A stretch of 32,998 nt of DNA. It comes from a virus. The DNA lies in the IMG/VR virus record IMGVR_UViG_3300028840_002226, positions 1 through 32,998 of that record. One strand, given 5' to 3'. Both the position numbers and the translations under genes were made by a program. The notes under the pieces are model-generated. The model was not told where the DNA came from. It ran no database searches and was given only the letters and a program-made list of their open reading frames with translations. Below are positions 23,261-29,620 of the stretch, in pieces. The stretch's first letter is position 1; each line of letters opens with the position of its first letter.

Positions 23261-25772
23261 TCAAGCCCTGTTCGCGCCCGATGTCCCGAAGCCCGATGGG
23301 CCGGGATCCCTCGAGTCGGGCCGTGGTGAAGGCGCCCCCGTGTCCTGGGGCGTCGGCTCCGAAGTGATCCTCGAGGGCACCTGGCGCTACGCCAGCCCGA
23401 TCACTCAAGTCGAAGTCGAGGAGGGCGGCAAGGGCGGAGATAGCAAGTCGCCCGTGGTCAGCTACCGCTACAAGGCGGATGTCGCCATCGCGCTGATGAA
23501 AGGCGAGACCGAGTCCCTCGGGCAGCTCTGGCTCGGCGGAGATCTCTGGTACGACTCGACTTCGGACGTGCAGACCACTTTCAGCTCGGGCGAGCTGACC
23601 ATCCAGCAGACTCCGATCTTCGGGCAGGTCGGAGACACGGTGCCCCGGTACTACATCGTCGAGCTGGTCGCAGACGAGGATGCGGACGACCTCGACCTGC
23701 TCGTCACCGGCTACGAGGCGACGCTCGATGTGCCCGGCGGGGGCTCGCGCTACCCGATCACAGGTGTCGTGACTTGGACCTACCGCAACTCGACCGGCGA
23801 GACCTTCTGCCGGATCAAGTTGGACACCACCGACGACCCGGGCTTCAACGAGTCGAGCCCCGAGACCATCGGGTTCTCGTCCACCGTGACTCAAGCCCTG
23901 CCGGACTTCTCGCCGGGCAACGCGGACGCAGTCACCTACTACACCGGCAGCGCAACGCAGGACCCGGATCCCGTACTCGAGGCTCGGCTCGGTGTCGGCA
24001 ACGTGCCCCGGTGGCGAGGCTGGTCGTACATCGTGATCAAGAACCTGGACGTGACGAAGTGGGGAGCTTCGCTGCCCAGCGTCCGGGCTCGAGTCATTCA
24101 GAACTCGACTGCTGATCTCGCTGATGTCGTGTCCGGCATCTGCCTTCGGAACACGAAGATCGAGGCGGGCGACATCGACGTGACCGCGCTCGAGGGGATC
24201 GCGTGCAACGGGATCAGTGGGCGCGGGCCGACGAGCGCGCGGACGATGCTGACCCAGCTCGCGATCACCCACAACCTGGAGGCGCAGGAGAAGGACGGCA
24301 AGATCGTGTTCTTCACCCTCGACAACGCGGATGAAGTCGAGGTGACGGACTCGGACTGGGGAGCTGTTCCGTTCGGCGGGCAGCCCAACTCGACCATGCC
24401 CCGGAAGACTCGCCCGCTCCAGAGCCTCCCTTCGGGCGTGAGTCTGACCTTCTACGATCCGTTCACTAACTACAACCCGGCGAACGCCGAGTTTCACTAC
24501 ACCTCGCAGCCGGTGACCAGGACGGCGCAGCTTCGCTTCGACATGGTGCTCACTCGCACCGAGGCCCAGGCTGCCGCGAAGCGCCTCGCTGTTCGGGCTC
24601 TCCTCAAGGCCGAGGAGTTCGAGGTGTCCTTGCCCCCGAACTACATCCGCGTCCTCGAGGGCGACCTCGTGACGGTCACGGAAGGAGACGACGAGTACGC
24701 CATCCGAGCGAACCAGGTCGAGCGCGGCGACAACGGGCAGGTCGTGGTGACGGGCCCGAGGGAGCTGGTGAGCACTCTCAGCCAAGACACCTACCCCTTC
24801 GAGTCGATCATCGCAGGGGGCAAGCAGCTCCTCGTGCCCAGGCTGCCCCTCCTGCTCCTGGCTGATCTCCCGCCTCAGTCGGACGACCAGGTGGACGTGG
24901 TGGGCGTCTACAGCTTCATGGGTCGAGCAGCGCCCGGCGACCCCTACAGCGGGGCCGTCGTCTTCCGATCGACGGATGGCGGTTCGGTCTTCTCGCCCTT
25001 CGCCATCCACCCGACCCCGGCAGTCTTCATGCTGATCGAGAACGAGTTGGGCGACGGAGACCCCCACTTCATCGACAACGCGAACACGATCACGGTCGAG
25101 CTGCTGACCAGCTCGATCACTCTGTCGAGCGCGGATCCGGTCGATGTGTACAACGGGACGAACAACATCCTGATCGGTCGGGAGCTTGTCGGCTTCACCA
25201 CTGTCGATGCCCTTGGCGACAACCGCTACACGCTGTCGGGCCTGTTCCGAGGGTTGCGAGGCACGGACGATGCCACGGCGCTGCACTTCGAGAACGAGAC
25301 GGGCGTGCTGTTCACCAGCTCGGGCGTGTTCACCAGCGTCGGAGTCGCAGCCCTTGGCGAGTCGCCTCTCTACAAGGGCGTGCCTTCGGGCGGAGTGATC
25401 GACGACTACGACGACATCAGCCAGGAAGTCGTCGGCAGGTCGGTGACCCCCTTCAACCCCTACAACGTGCAGGGTTCTCGAGACGGCTCGAACAACCTCA
25501 CGGTCACTTGGTCCCGCAGGAGCCGGATCCCCCACCGTGGGATCGCAGCGACCACGGCGCTGCCCCTCGACGAGTCCCAAGAAGAGTACGGGGTTGATGT
25601 GCTCGACGGCTCGACAGTCGTCCGCACCATCTCGGTCAGCTCAGCCACGGCGAGCTACACCGCAGCGCAGCAGACCACGGATGGTCTCACGCCTGGGGAC
25701 CCTGTTACCGTGCGCGTCTACCAGATCGGCGGTGTCGTCGGTCGAGGTCGAGTCACCGAAGCCACCATCTGA
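23172..25772 (+). CDS. Phage-tail_3 tip/hub protein (GTA gp15-like)
   Basis: The 866-residue protein begins with a Gly/Ala-rich hydrophobic helix (FGAVGTAIGGPVGGAIGSLLGALVDQALF). This is typical of gp15-like tip proteins and could act in membrane insertion. Next come the conserved GEGAPVSWGVGSEVILEGTW segment and long beta hub domains. The C-terminal part has the diagnostic YTLSGLFRGLRGTDDAT and ends in a fibronectin-like domain (NNLTVTWSRRSRIP). It would form the baseplate-like tip that carries fibres. The order DUF2460, DUF2163, NlpC, this gene mirrors gene transfer agent genes gp12-gp15, apart from two inserted genes. Confidence 0.9.
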   Translation: MATTIFGAVGTAIGGPVGGAIGSLLGALVDQALFAPDVPKPDGPGSLESGRGEGAPVSWGVGSEVILEGTWRYASPITQVEVEEGGKGGDSKSPVVSYRYKADVAIALMKGETESLGQLWLGGDLWYDSTSDVQTTFSSGELTIQQTPIFGQVGDTVPRYYIVELVADEDADDLDLLVTGYEATLDVPGGGSRYPITGVVTWTYRNSTGETFCRIKLDTTDDPGFNESSPETIGFSSTVTQALPDFSPGNADAVTYYTGSATQDPDPVLEARLGVGNVPRWRGWSYIVIKNLDVTKWGASLPSVRARVIQNSTADLADVVSGICLRNTKIEAGDIDVTALEGIACNGISGRGPTSARTMLTQLAITHNLEAQEKDGKIVFFTLDNADEVEVTDSDWGAVPFGGQPNSTMPRKTRPLQSLPSGVSLTFYDPFTNYNPANAEFHYTSQPVTRTAQLRFDMVLTRTEAQAAAKRLAVRALLKAEEFEVSLPPNYIRVLEGDLVTVTEGDDEYAIRANQVERGDNGQVVVTGPRELVSTLSQDTYPFESIIAGGKQLLVPRLPLLLLADLPPQSDDQVDVVGVYSFMGRAAPGDPYSGAVVFRSTDGGSVFSPFAIHPTPAVFMLIENELGDGDPHFIDNANTITVELLTSSITLSSADPVDVYNGTNNILIGRELVGFTTVDALGDNRYTLSGLFRGLRGTDDATALHFENETGVLFTSSGVFTSVGVAALGESPLYKGVPSGGVIDDYDDISQEVVGRSVTPFNPYNVQGSRDGSNNLTVTWSRRSRIPHRGIAATTALPLDESQEEYGVDVLDGSTVVRTISVSSATASYTAAQQTTDGLTPGDPVTVRVYQIGGVVGRGRVTEATI

Positions 25773-25774
25773 CC

Positions 25775-26443
25775 ATGGCCACCTCAGCGAAGCTCGGGTA
25801 CACCGAAGCCACCTCCGCCACGGACAATGTCCCGTTCGTGAATGATGCCCAGCTTCGGCTGGAGCACGCCCTCGTGATCAATGCGCTGGACTTCGATCTG
25901 GACACGCCTCCCGGCGGGCCGTCGAAGGGCGACACCTACATCCTCGAGGGCGGCAGCGCGAGCGGCGATTGGGCTGGCGAGGACGGGAAGATCGCCGTGT
26001 TCGATGGAACGAGCTGGGTCTTCGTTGACCCGGACTCGAGCATGATCGCGTACATCGACGACACGAAGGAGCGGTGGGCGTATGACGGCAACGAGTCCGA
26101 GTGGTATCCGCTCCAACCGATCTGGAGCACCACTGAACACTGGACGGGCAAGTTCAAGGACGGGTCGAAGGTCTACTCGAAGGTGGTGGACTTCGGAGCC
26201 CTGCCGAACACGACCTTCAAGAACGTGGCGCACGGGATCACGGGCCTGGACCTCAGCTACGAGAAGTCGCCCACCTTCGAGGGCACGATCAGCGACGGGA
26301 CGACCGTGCGGGAACTCAGCTCGGTGTCGGTGAGCGCCGCGATCCACCTGGTCACCATCAGCGCGTCGAACGTGACCATCGCGGCGAGCTATGATGCGAC
26401 GAGCTACGAGGCGTACATCCGGCTCGAATACTGCAAGACCTGA
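25775..26443 (+). CDS. DUF2793-type tail fibre / receptor-binding protein
   Basis: The 222-residue protein starts 3 nt after the hub gene. The first ~115 residues match DUF2793: PPGGPSKGDTYILEG, SGDWAGEDGKIAVFDGTSWVFVDP, then MIAYIDDTKERWAYDG. The second half begins EHWTGKFKDGSKVYSKVVDFGALPNTTFKNVAHGI, a pattern common in phage fibre C termini before a trimeric receptor-binding knob. It is probably the adhesin at the tail tip. It is the last late gene and is followed by a strong terminator. Confidence 0.85.
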   Translation: MATSAKLGYTEATSATDNVPFVNDAQLRLEHALVINALDFDLDTPPGGPSKGDTYILEGGSASGDWAGEDGKIAVFDGTSWVFVDPDSSMIAYIDDTKERWAYDGNESEWYPLQPIWSTTEHWTGKFKDGSKVYSKVVDFGALPNTTFKNVAHGITGLDLSYEKSPTFEGTISDGTTVRELSSVSVSAAIHLVTISASNVTIAASYDATSYEAYIRLEYCKT

Positions 26444-26479
26444 TTCGAGTTCATCTGATCGAGATTCGGGAGAAAGCAG

Positions 26480-26507
26480 TTGCGCCCCCGCCTCAACTGC
26501 GTAGGAT
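26480..26507 (+). promoter_or_regulatory. Weak sigma70-like promoter candidate before the late terminator
   Basis: TTGCGC (26480-26485) and TAGGAT (26502-26507) are separated by 16 nt. Transcription from here would run only about 75 nt before the terminator, giving a short RNA rather than an mRNA. The word TGCGTAGG at 26498 recurs upstream of the exonuclease gene (2690) and of the DUF6876 gene (32196). Confidence 0.25.
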
Positions 26508-26548
26508 CCCGTCAGGCTGGCAGTCTCGAAGCTGCTTGTCTGCGTGTT

Positions 26549-26588
26549 GCCGGGCGCCCCAGGGACCACCAGGGGCGCCCGGCTTTTT
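26549..26588 (+). terminator. Rho-independent terminator of the late region
   Basis: GCCGGGCGCCCC (26549-26560) and GGGGCGCCCGGC (26572-26583) form a perfect 12-bp stem with an 11-nt loop, followed directly by TTTTT (26584-26588). This is the only hairpin in the window with a clear T-tract. It lies 105 nt after the last tail gene and marks the end of late transcription. Confidence 0.92.
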
Positions 26589-26908
26589 CGTCTTGCGGAC
26601 CTTGCTCGACGAGCGTAGGTTCGATCTCGACCCGAAGCCCGATCCGGCACCTCGGTCACGACACGCAGACAAGCACCCGCCGCTCGGCGCCTCCGGGAGC
26701 GCGATGGGGAACGAACAGGGCTGAGGCCCGACCTGCCTGGAGGCATGGGCATCGCAAGAAGCGCATGATGAAGCGGGCGGACCTTGGTCCCTAGCCGTCC
26801 CCGCGAGCTGGCACGCTCGCGCGCTCCTACCAGCCTCGGTAGCGCATCCCGCCCTGGATGGAAATGGTGTGAGAGGCTGGCCGGTCAACCTCCCGTGCAC
26901 TGCACGAC

Positions 26909-26946
26909 GGGCGCACCTGGTCTCCGAGCTGGGGACCGGTGCGCCC
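26909..26946. other. Strong imperfect hairpin, 9 + 4 bp
   Basis: GGGCGCACC (26909-26917) pairs with GGTGCGCCC (26938-26946); an inner GGTC/GACC extends the stem after one bulged T. No T-tract follows on either strand. It may be a terminator protecting the promoter array from upstream transcription or part of a structured RNA. Confidence 0.5.
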
Positions 26947-26965
26947 AGCCCGAACCTGCACGACT

Positions 26966-27021
26966 AAGATGATTCTGAGACTGATGCCGAAGATGATTCT
27001 GAGACTGATGCCGAAGATGAT
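26966..27021. repeat. Tandem 24-bp repeat (2 full + 1 partial copies)
   Basis: Two identical 24-nt units (26966-26989 and 26990-27013), each starting AAGATGATTCTGAG, are followed by an 8-nt start of a third (27014-27021). They lie 29 nt upstream of the first promoter module. The unit is AT-richer than its surroundings. Binding sites for a regulator or replication initiator are plausible; no coding frame explains them. Confidence 0.85.
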
Positions 27022-27049
27022 GTCGGCGCGGGAATCATGCGAAGAGGCT

Positions 27050-27209
27050 GCCCCCTGATTCTATCATATCCACGGCCCTTCGGAAGGACGATGAGGAGGC
27101 GATTCCGACTAATGCGGTGAGCGCAACTGGAATCATACCCCGTACTTCCATGCTGTCGATCATGGGCATTATGCTCGCAGGAAGACGGGCGCTATCATAC
27201 GGTGTGTCC
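27050..27209 (+). promoter_or_regulatory. Promoter module copy 1 (long form)
   Basis: Three TATCAT-like boxes lie upstream of ATG 27210. Box A is in GCCCCCTGATTCTATCATA (27050-27068, hexamer at 27062), box B is AATCATAC at 27131, and box C is TATCAT at 27193, exactly 17 nt before the ATG. Compared with the other copies, the B-C distance is 11 nt longer and the left half of the CGAGCA/TGCTCG dyad is missing; only TGCTCGCAGG remains. If box C is a -10 element, the transcript starts about 5 nt before the ATG, so the mRNA is effectively leaderless. There is no Shine-Dalgarno sequence. Confidence 0.7.
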
Positions 27210-27440
27210 ATGAAGAAGACCACCAGCACCCAGCCCTGCCACGCGATCGTCGTCACCGAGCCCGTGTCCCTCGAGAAGGCCATGGCCTTCCACGGAGAGC
27301 TTCCGCGCTTGAGCACCCTCCAGGCCTCCTACGAGGAGCTGGAGCAGGGCCTCTGGCGAGTGCGAGTCGCCTGCGCTTACCCGTCCTCCCTGGATGTGGT
27401 GAACACCGTGGCCGTGGGCCACGGCATCGTCCTTCACTGA
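27210..27440 (+). CDS. Small accessory protein 1 (MKKTT family leader)
   Basis: The 76-residue protein is not recognised. ATG 27210 is chosen over the upstream in-frame ATG at 27117 because the promoter-like TATCAT lies only 17 nt before it and the MKKTT start is shared with three other modules. After the shared start the sequence looks like a small alpha/beta domain (CHAIVVTEPVSLEKAMAFHG, then YEELEQGLWRVRVACAYPS) ending VNTVAVGHGIVLH. No signal peptide or membrane segment is present. It is the first gene of a two-gene unit with 27488. Confidence 0.7.
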   Translation: MKKTTSTQPCHAIVVTEPVSLEKAMAFHGELPRLSTLQASYEELEQGLWRVRVACAYPSSLDVVNTVAVGHGIVLH

Positions 27441-27487
27441 TCCTCAGCACGCAGGCCCCAAGCACCCCCAAGCACCCCTTCGAGACC
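27441..27487 (+). promoter_or_regulatory. C/A-rich translation leader of gene 27488
   Basis: The 47-nt gap has few G residues and contains AGCACGCAG, then CCCCAAGCACC and CCCAAGCACC, ending CTTCGAGACC before the ATG. No Shine-Dalgarno sequence is seen. Similar words precede 28686, 29621, 31500 and 32269. It probably provides an unstructured ribosome-loading site. Confidence 0.5.
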
Positions 27488-27934
27488 ATGAAGTTCAACA
27501 AGTACACCGACAGCTTCGGCCCGTTCCACAAGCCCGGCGAGCACAGCGACGCCGCCGACCTCTGCGAGTCGTTCTATGTGATCGAGCGGGCTCTCGTTCT
27601 CATCTCCCTGGGCCACGGCGTCTTGTCCTGGCAGGCGTACTGCAAGCACCAGGCGCAGCGCGTCGCGCTCGAGCCGATGGACGAGGGCGACACCTGGCTC
27701 GAGGCCGAGGCGTGGTTCGTCGAGTTCGAGCGTTGGCTCGACGCTAGCGACGGCGTCGAGATCCTCGAGCCCCAAGACCTTTGGATGGCGATCTCCGCCG
27801 TGATGAACCTGATCCGCCGGTCGAGCGCGCGGACGCCCTCGGGGCCGATCTTCCGCCCCGGCGCCGCCTGTAGCGCCCTCGAGATCCTGGAGATCATCCA
27901 GGAGGCCCGCAAGAACGGTACGCTCCTCCAGTAG
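27488..27934 (+). CDS. Hypothetical accessory protein
   Basis: The 148-residue protein is unrecognised. It is acidic and helical: FHKPGEHSDAADLCESFYVIERALVLISLGHGVL, then DTWLEAEAWFVEFERWLD, LWMAISAVMNLIRRS and LEILEIIQEARK. Tryptophans and aromatic residues are regularly placed within helices, suggesting a small helical-bundle protein, perhaps a host-protein binder. It is the promoter-distal gene of module 1 and is followed by a 350-nt structured gap before the next gene. Confidence 0.75.
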   Translation: MKFNKYTDSFGPFHKPGEHSDAADLCESFYVIERALVLISLGHGVLSWQAYCKHQAQRVALEPMDEGDTWLEAEAWFVEFERWLDASDGVEILEPQDLWMAISAVMNLIRRSSARTPSGPIFRPGAACSALEILEIIQEARKNGTLLQ

Positions 27935-28123
27935 GACAGGCAGGTCAGTCCGACCGATTGAGGCCGGTCGGGCGAGCCTCGCCCCTGTAGGCACGGGCTG
28001 AGGATGCCCGTGGACAAGGACCAGGGGATGAAGGCGGGGAGGGTGTCGTTCCCATGGCACCCTCCCTCTTCATGCTCGAGATGCTCGAGCTTCATGCGGG
28101 AACCCACTGCCCGCGAGCAAGGT
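27935..28123 (+). ncRNA. Structured gap: candidate RNA with several nested hairpins
   Basis: Within 27950-28066 there are, in order: CCGACCG/CGGTCGG (27950-27956 with 27965-27971); a short GGGCG/CGCCC hairpin (27970-27984); CCCCTG/CAGGGG (27982-27987 with 28022-28027) enclosing CACGGGC/GCCCGTG (27992-27998 with 28006-28012); and GGGAGGGTG/CACCCTCCC (28037-28045 with 28058-28066), followed by TCTTC. The last may be a terminator. Between 28069 and 28096 lie repeats of ATGCTCGAG and TTCATGC, sharing TTCATGCTCG with the promoter modules. No gene is supported. Confidence 0.4.
28037..28066 (+). terminator. 9-bp hairpin after module 1
   Basis: GGGAGGGTG (28037-28045) and CACCCTCCC (28058-28066) pair perfectly around a 12-nt loop, with a pyrimidine-rich TCTTC after the stem. 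It is placed between the first unit and the promoter of the second, where a terminator would be expected. Confidence 0.5.
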
Positions 28124-28284
28124 GCCCCCTGATTCTACCATAGCGTGCGGGCTCAAGGAGAGGCAGCGGAGCATCATTCCGGCGAAAAGCAGCCGCCACA
28201 ACAGCTCTGTACGGCGGATCATACGAGCAGTCGATTATGCGCTTCATGCTCGCAGGAAAGGTGCGACTATCATACGGTTTGTAC
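28124..28284 (+). promoter_or_regulatory. Promoter module copy 2 (long form)
   Basis: Box A is in GCCCCCTGATTCTACCATA (28124-28142), 149 nt before the ATG. Box B is ATCATACGAGCAG (from 28218), and box C is TATCAT at 28268, 17 nt before ATG 28285. The dyad CGAGCA (28224-28229) N17 TGCTCG (28247-28252) is intact, although the 17 nt between the arms differ from the other copies. The word CATTCCGGCGAAAAG between boxes A and B is shared with copy 3. Confidence 0.75.
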
Positions 28285-28602
28285 ATGAAGCAGCCCCTCA
28301 GCCCCGAGTTCAAGTCCCTGACCACCGAGCACTTCACCAAGGCCGAAGAGGTCGTGAACAAGCTCCTCACCGAGCGCGACGCCAGCCGCATGGGCCTTGG
28401 CCGTCGCACCCTGAACGAGGTGGACGGCGACCTCGTGACCGTGCGCCGCATCCTCGCGCGCCGCTACCGTCACGCCATGACGAACATGCTCCTCTCCGAG
28501 GACTTCTGCCCGAGCGCCTTCCGCCTGCTCGAGCGCCGCGCGCGCCGCTCCGAGCACCTGGCCGACACCGTGGCCGAGCGCCTGAACGCGGCGGGCCACT
28601 GA
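28285..28602 (+). CDS. Small accessory protein 2, helical
   Basis: The 105-residue protein starts at ATG 28285, 17 nt after the start of box C; an in-frame ATG at 28237 lies inside the promoter module. It begins MKQPLSPEF, the most divergent of the five starts. The body is helical and rich in Arg and Leu (FTKAEEVVNKLLTERDASR, TVRRILARRYRHAMTNMLLSE, SAFRLLERRARRSEHLADTVAERL). A net positive charge suggests nucleic-acid or acidic-partner binding. No known domain is recognised. Confidence 0.75.
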   Translation: MKQPLSPEFKSLTTEHFTKAEEVVNKLLTERDASRMGLGRRTLNEVDGDLVTVRRILARRYRHAMTNMLLSEDFCPSAFRLLERRARRSEHLADTVAERLNAAGH

Positions 28603-28615
28603 TCTCCACCGAGCA

Positions 28616-28640
28616 CCCCACGGGCACCGTGCCCGTGGGG
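28616..28640 (+). terminator. 10-bp hairpin between genes of module 2
   Basis: CCCCACGGGC (28616-28625) pairs with GCCCGTGGGG (28631-28640) around a 5-nt loop, 13 nt after the stop of gene 28285 and 45 nt before the next ATG. Without a T-tract, it may lower expression of the second gene or mark an RNA 3' end. Confidence 0.45.
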
Positions 28641-28685
28641 GCACTCCCGCCCTCTCAGCAGGGCAGTCTCCACACGCAGACACCG

Positions 28686-29072
28686 ATGGCCAACAAGCCG
28701 AACCCGCGCGAGGCCAAGAAGCTCGCGCTGGCCGAGAACACCATGATCCTCGGCAAGATCCTCGAGTCCCACTTGGACCTCACCTCGAAGTTCGGGGGTC
28801 CCGTGACCGCAGTCACCTCCCGGCGCGGCAACGCGATCCTCGCGACCGTGGCGTATGACGCCGGTCGCACCCTGGGCTTCTGCCGGGTCCAGGTGAAGAT
28901 CACACTCAGCGGGCTCACGCCGCTGGTGGTGCAGATGCCCGCCGAGCACCTCCTCGAGGAGGCGGGCGTGGTGCTCGACACGAGCAAGCCCAAGCCCCTC
29001 GCGTTGTTCGAGGCCGTGCTCCTCCTTGCCAACAGCCAGAAGGCGCTCGACGATTTGATCGACGAAGGCTGA
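28686..29072 (+). CDS. Hypothetical accessory protein
   Basis: The 128-residue protein starts at ATG 28686, after the leader word CACACGCAGACA. It is unrecognised. The N terminus is basic and helical (NPREAKKLALAENTMILGKIL), the centre is a beta region (VTAVTSRRGNAILATVAYDA, FCRVQVKITLSGL) and the C terminus is helical (ALFEAVLLLANSQKALDDLID). There is no signal peptide or obvious catalytic motif. It is the second gene of module 2 and is followed by a 9-bp hairpin. Confidence 0.7.
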   Translation: MANKPNPREAKKLALAENTMILGKILESHLDLTSKFGGPVTAVTSRRGNAILATVAYDAGRTLGFCRVQVKITLSGLTPLVVQMPAEHLLEEAGVVLDTSKPKPLALFEAVLLLANSQKALDDLIDEG

Positions 29073-29077
29073 GCCGA

Positions 29078-29101
29078 GCGGGAGCCCTTCGTGGCTCCCG
29101 C
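29078..29101 (+). terminator. 9-bp hairpin after module 2
   Basis: GCGGGAGCC (29078-29086) and GGCTCCCGC (29093-29101) pair perfectly around the 6-nt loop CTTCGT, 5 nt after a stop codon and 30 nt before the next box A. There is no T-tract; a terminator or mRNA end-protecting element is likely. Confidence 0.55.
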
Positions 29102-29130
29102 CGTGGTGCAGACGGCGCCCGAATGGCGCT

Positions 29131-29291
29131 GCCCCTCCATTGTATCATAGCGAGCAGCCGTAAGCAGAAGCAGCGGAGGATCATTCCGGCGAAAAGGAGT
29201 GAGCGCAACTGCCCGGTACTCTGAATCATACGAGCAGCCACTTTTGGTTTTCATGCTCGCAGGGAAGGTGTCGTTATCATACGGTTTGTTC
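29131..29291 (+). promoter_or_regulatory. Promoter module copy 3 (long form)
   Basis: Box A is in GCCCCTCCATTGTATCATA (29131-29149), with TATCAT at 29143, 149 nt before the ATG. Box B is AATCATAC at 29224, and box C is TATCAT at 29275, 17 nt before ATG 29292. The dyad is CGAGCA (29231-29236) N17 TGCTCG (29254-29259). The 100 nt from 29207 to 29306 align without gaps to copies 4 and 5, including the first five codons. Confidence 0.8.
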
Positions 29292-29585
29292 ATGAAGAAG
29301 ACCACCGCCACCCGCCGCACCTTCCGCATCGTCGCCACCCTGGAGAACGGCCGCGAGGTCGTGATCGCCTCCGCGCCCCAGGACAAGCTCGGCCGCCTCG
29401 TGAAAGCCTGGGTCGCCTTCTCCGAGACCTTCCACGGCGAGACCGTCGATTTCTATGCCCTCCAGGACAACGGCCTGGGCCGCGGGCTCTACACCGACAC
29501 GCTGATCGAGGACCTCGCAGGTATGAAGCTCCGCGGCGAGGTCGATGGCCTGACCGCGAAGGAGCTTGCCACCCTGACCGCCTGA
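29292..29585 (+). CDS. Small accessory protein 3 (MKKTT start)
   Basis: The 97-residue protein starts at ATG 29292 within the conserved module, so the upstream in-frame ATG at 29199 is rejected. After MKKTTATRR it has an alpha/beta look: FRIVATLENGREVVIA, DKLGRLVKAWVAFSETFHGE, VDFYALQDNGLGRGLY and LIEDLAGMKLRGEVDG. No family is recognised. It is followed by the C/A-rich leader AAGCACGCAGACC and then the metallohydrolase gene, with which it forms a unit. Confidence 0.75.
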   Translation: MKKTTATRRTFRIVATLENGREVVIASAPQDKLGRLVKAWVAFSETFHGETVDFYALQDNGLGRGLYTDTLIEDLAGMKLRGEVDGLTAKELATLTA

Positions 29586-29620
29586 CCCAAGCACGCAGAC
29601 CCCAAGCACCTTCGAGACTC
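29586..29620 (+). promoter_or_regulatory. C/A-rich translation leader of gene 29621
   Basis: AAGCACGCAGACCCCAAGCACC followed by TTCGAGACTC lies between the stop and the next ATG. It matches the leader of 27488 in word order (CACGCAG, CCCCAAGCACC, TTCGAGAC). No Shine-Dalgarno sequence is present. Confidence 0.55.

Larger units (their letters stand above)
26589..27049. other. Non-coding hub between late terminator and accessory promoter array
   Basis: No convincing gene is present; open frames here are short, lack initiation signals or cross the terminator. Visible structure: the copy at 26661-26675 of an inverted repeat whose partner is 26533-26547; a possible three-way junction at 26701-26755; a strong hairpin at 26909-26946 (9 bp GGGCGCACC/GGTGCGCCC with an inner GGTC/GACC); and a tandem 24-bp repeat at 26966-27021. 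Together with the promoters further right, this could be a regulatory or origin-like region. Confidence 0.6.

Noticed and set aside
26615-26640. tRNA T-arm because of GGTTCGAT
   Set aside because: The stem bases on either side do not pair and no acceptor, D or anticodon arms can be drawn around it.
26480-26972. Plus-strand frames at 26480-26794 and 26784-26972 and a minus-strand frame at 26493-26900
   Set aside because: The first and the minus-strand frame span the perfect terminator hairpin; all are Arg/Pro/Ser-rich with no ribosome-binding site or leader word and look like random GC-rich frames.
26966-27021. Hammerhead ribozyme, because of CTGATG followed by CGAAG in the tandem repeat
   Set aside because: The core needs CUGAUGA, then GAAA with three helices. 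Here the A after CUGAUG is C, the GAAA is absent and no flanking stems fit.
28028-28132. Small open frame of 34 codons starting ATGAAGGCGGGG
   Set aside because: It runs through the terminator-like stem at 28037-28066 and into box A of the next module, and its Ser/Pro/Cys-rich product has no support. RNA structure explains the region better.
29199-29291. Open frames running through the promoter modules in phase with the MKKTT genes, which would add about 31 residues (for example SESYEQPL to SYGLF)
   Set aside because: The DNA, not the protein, is conserved: the ~13 nt before box C change amino acids freely, the reading frame of this stretch differs in module 1 because of an 11-nt shift, and there is no ribosome-binding site for the upstream ATGs.
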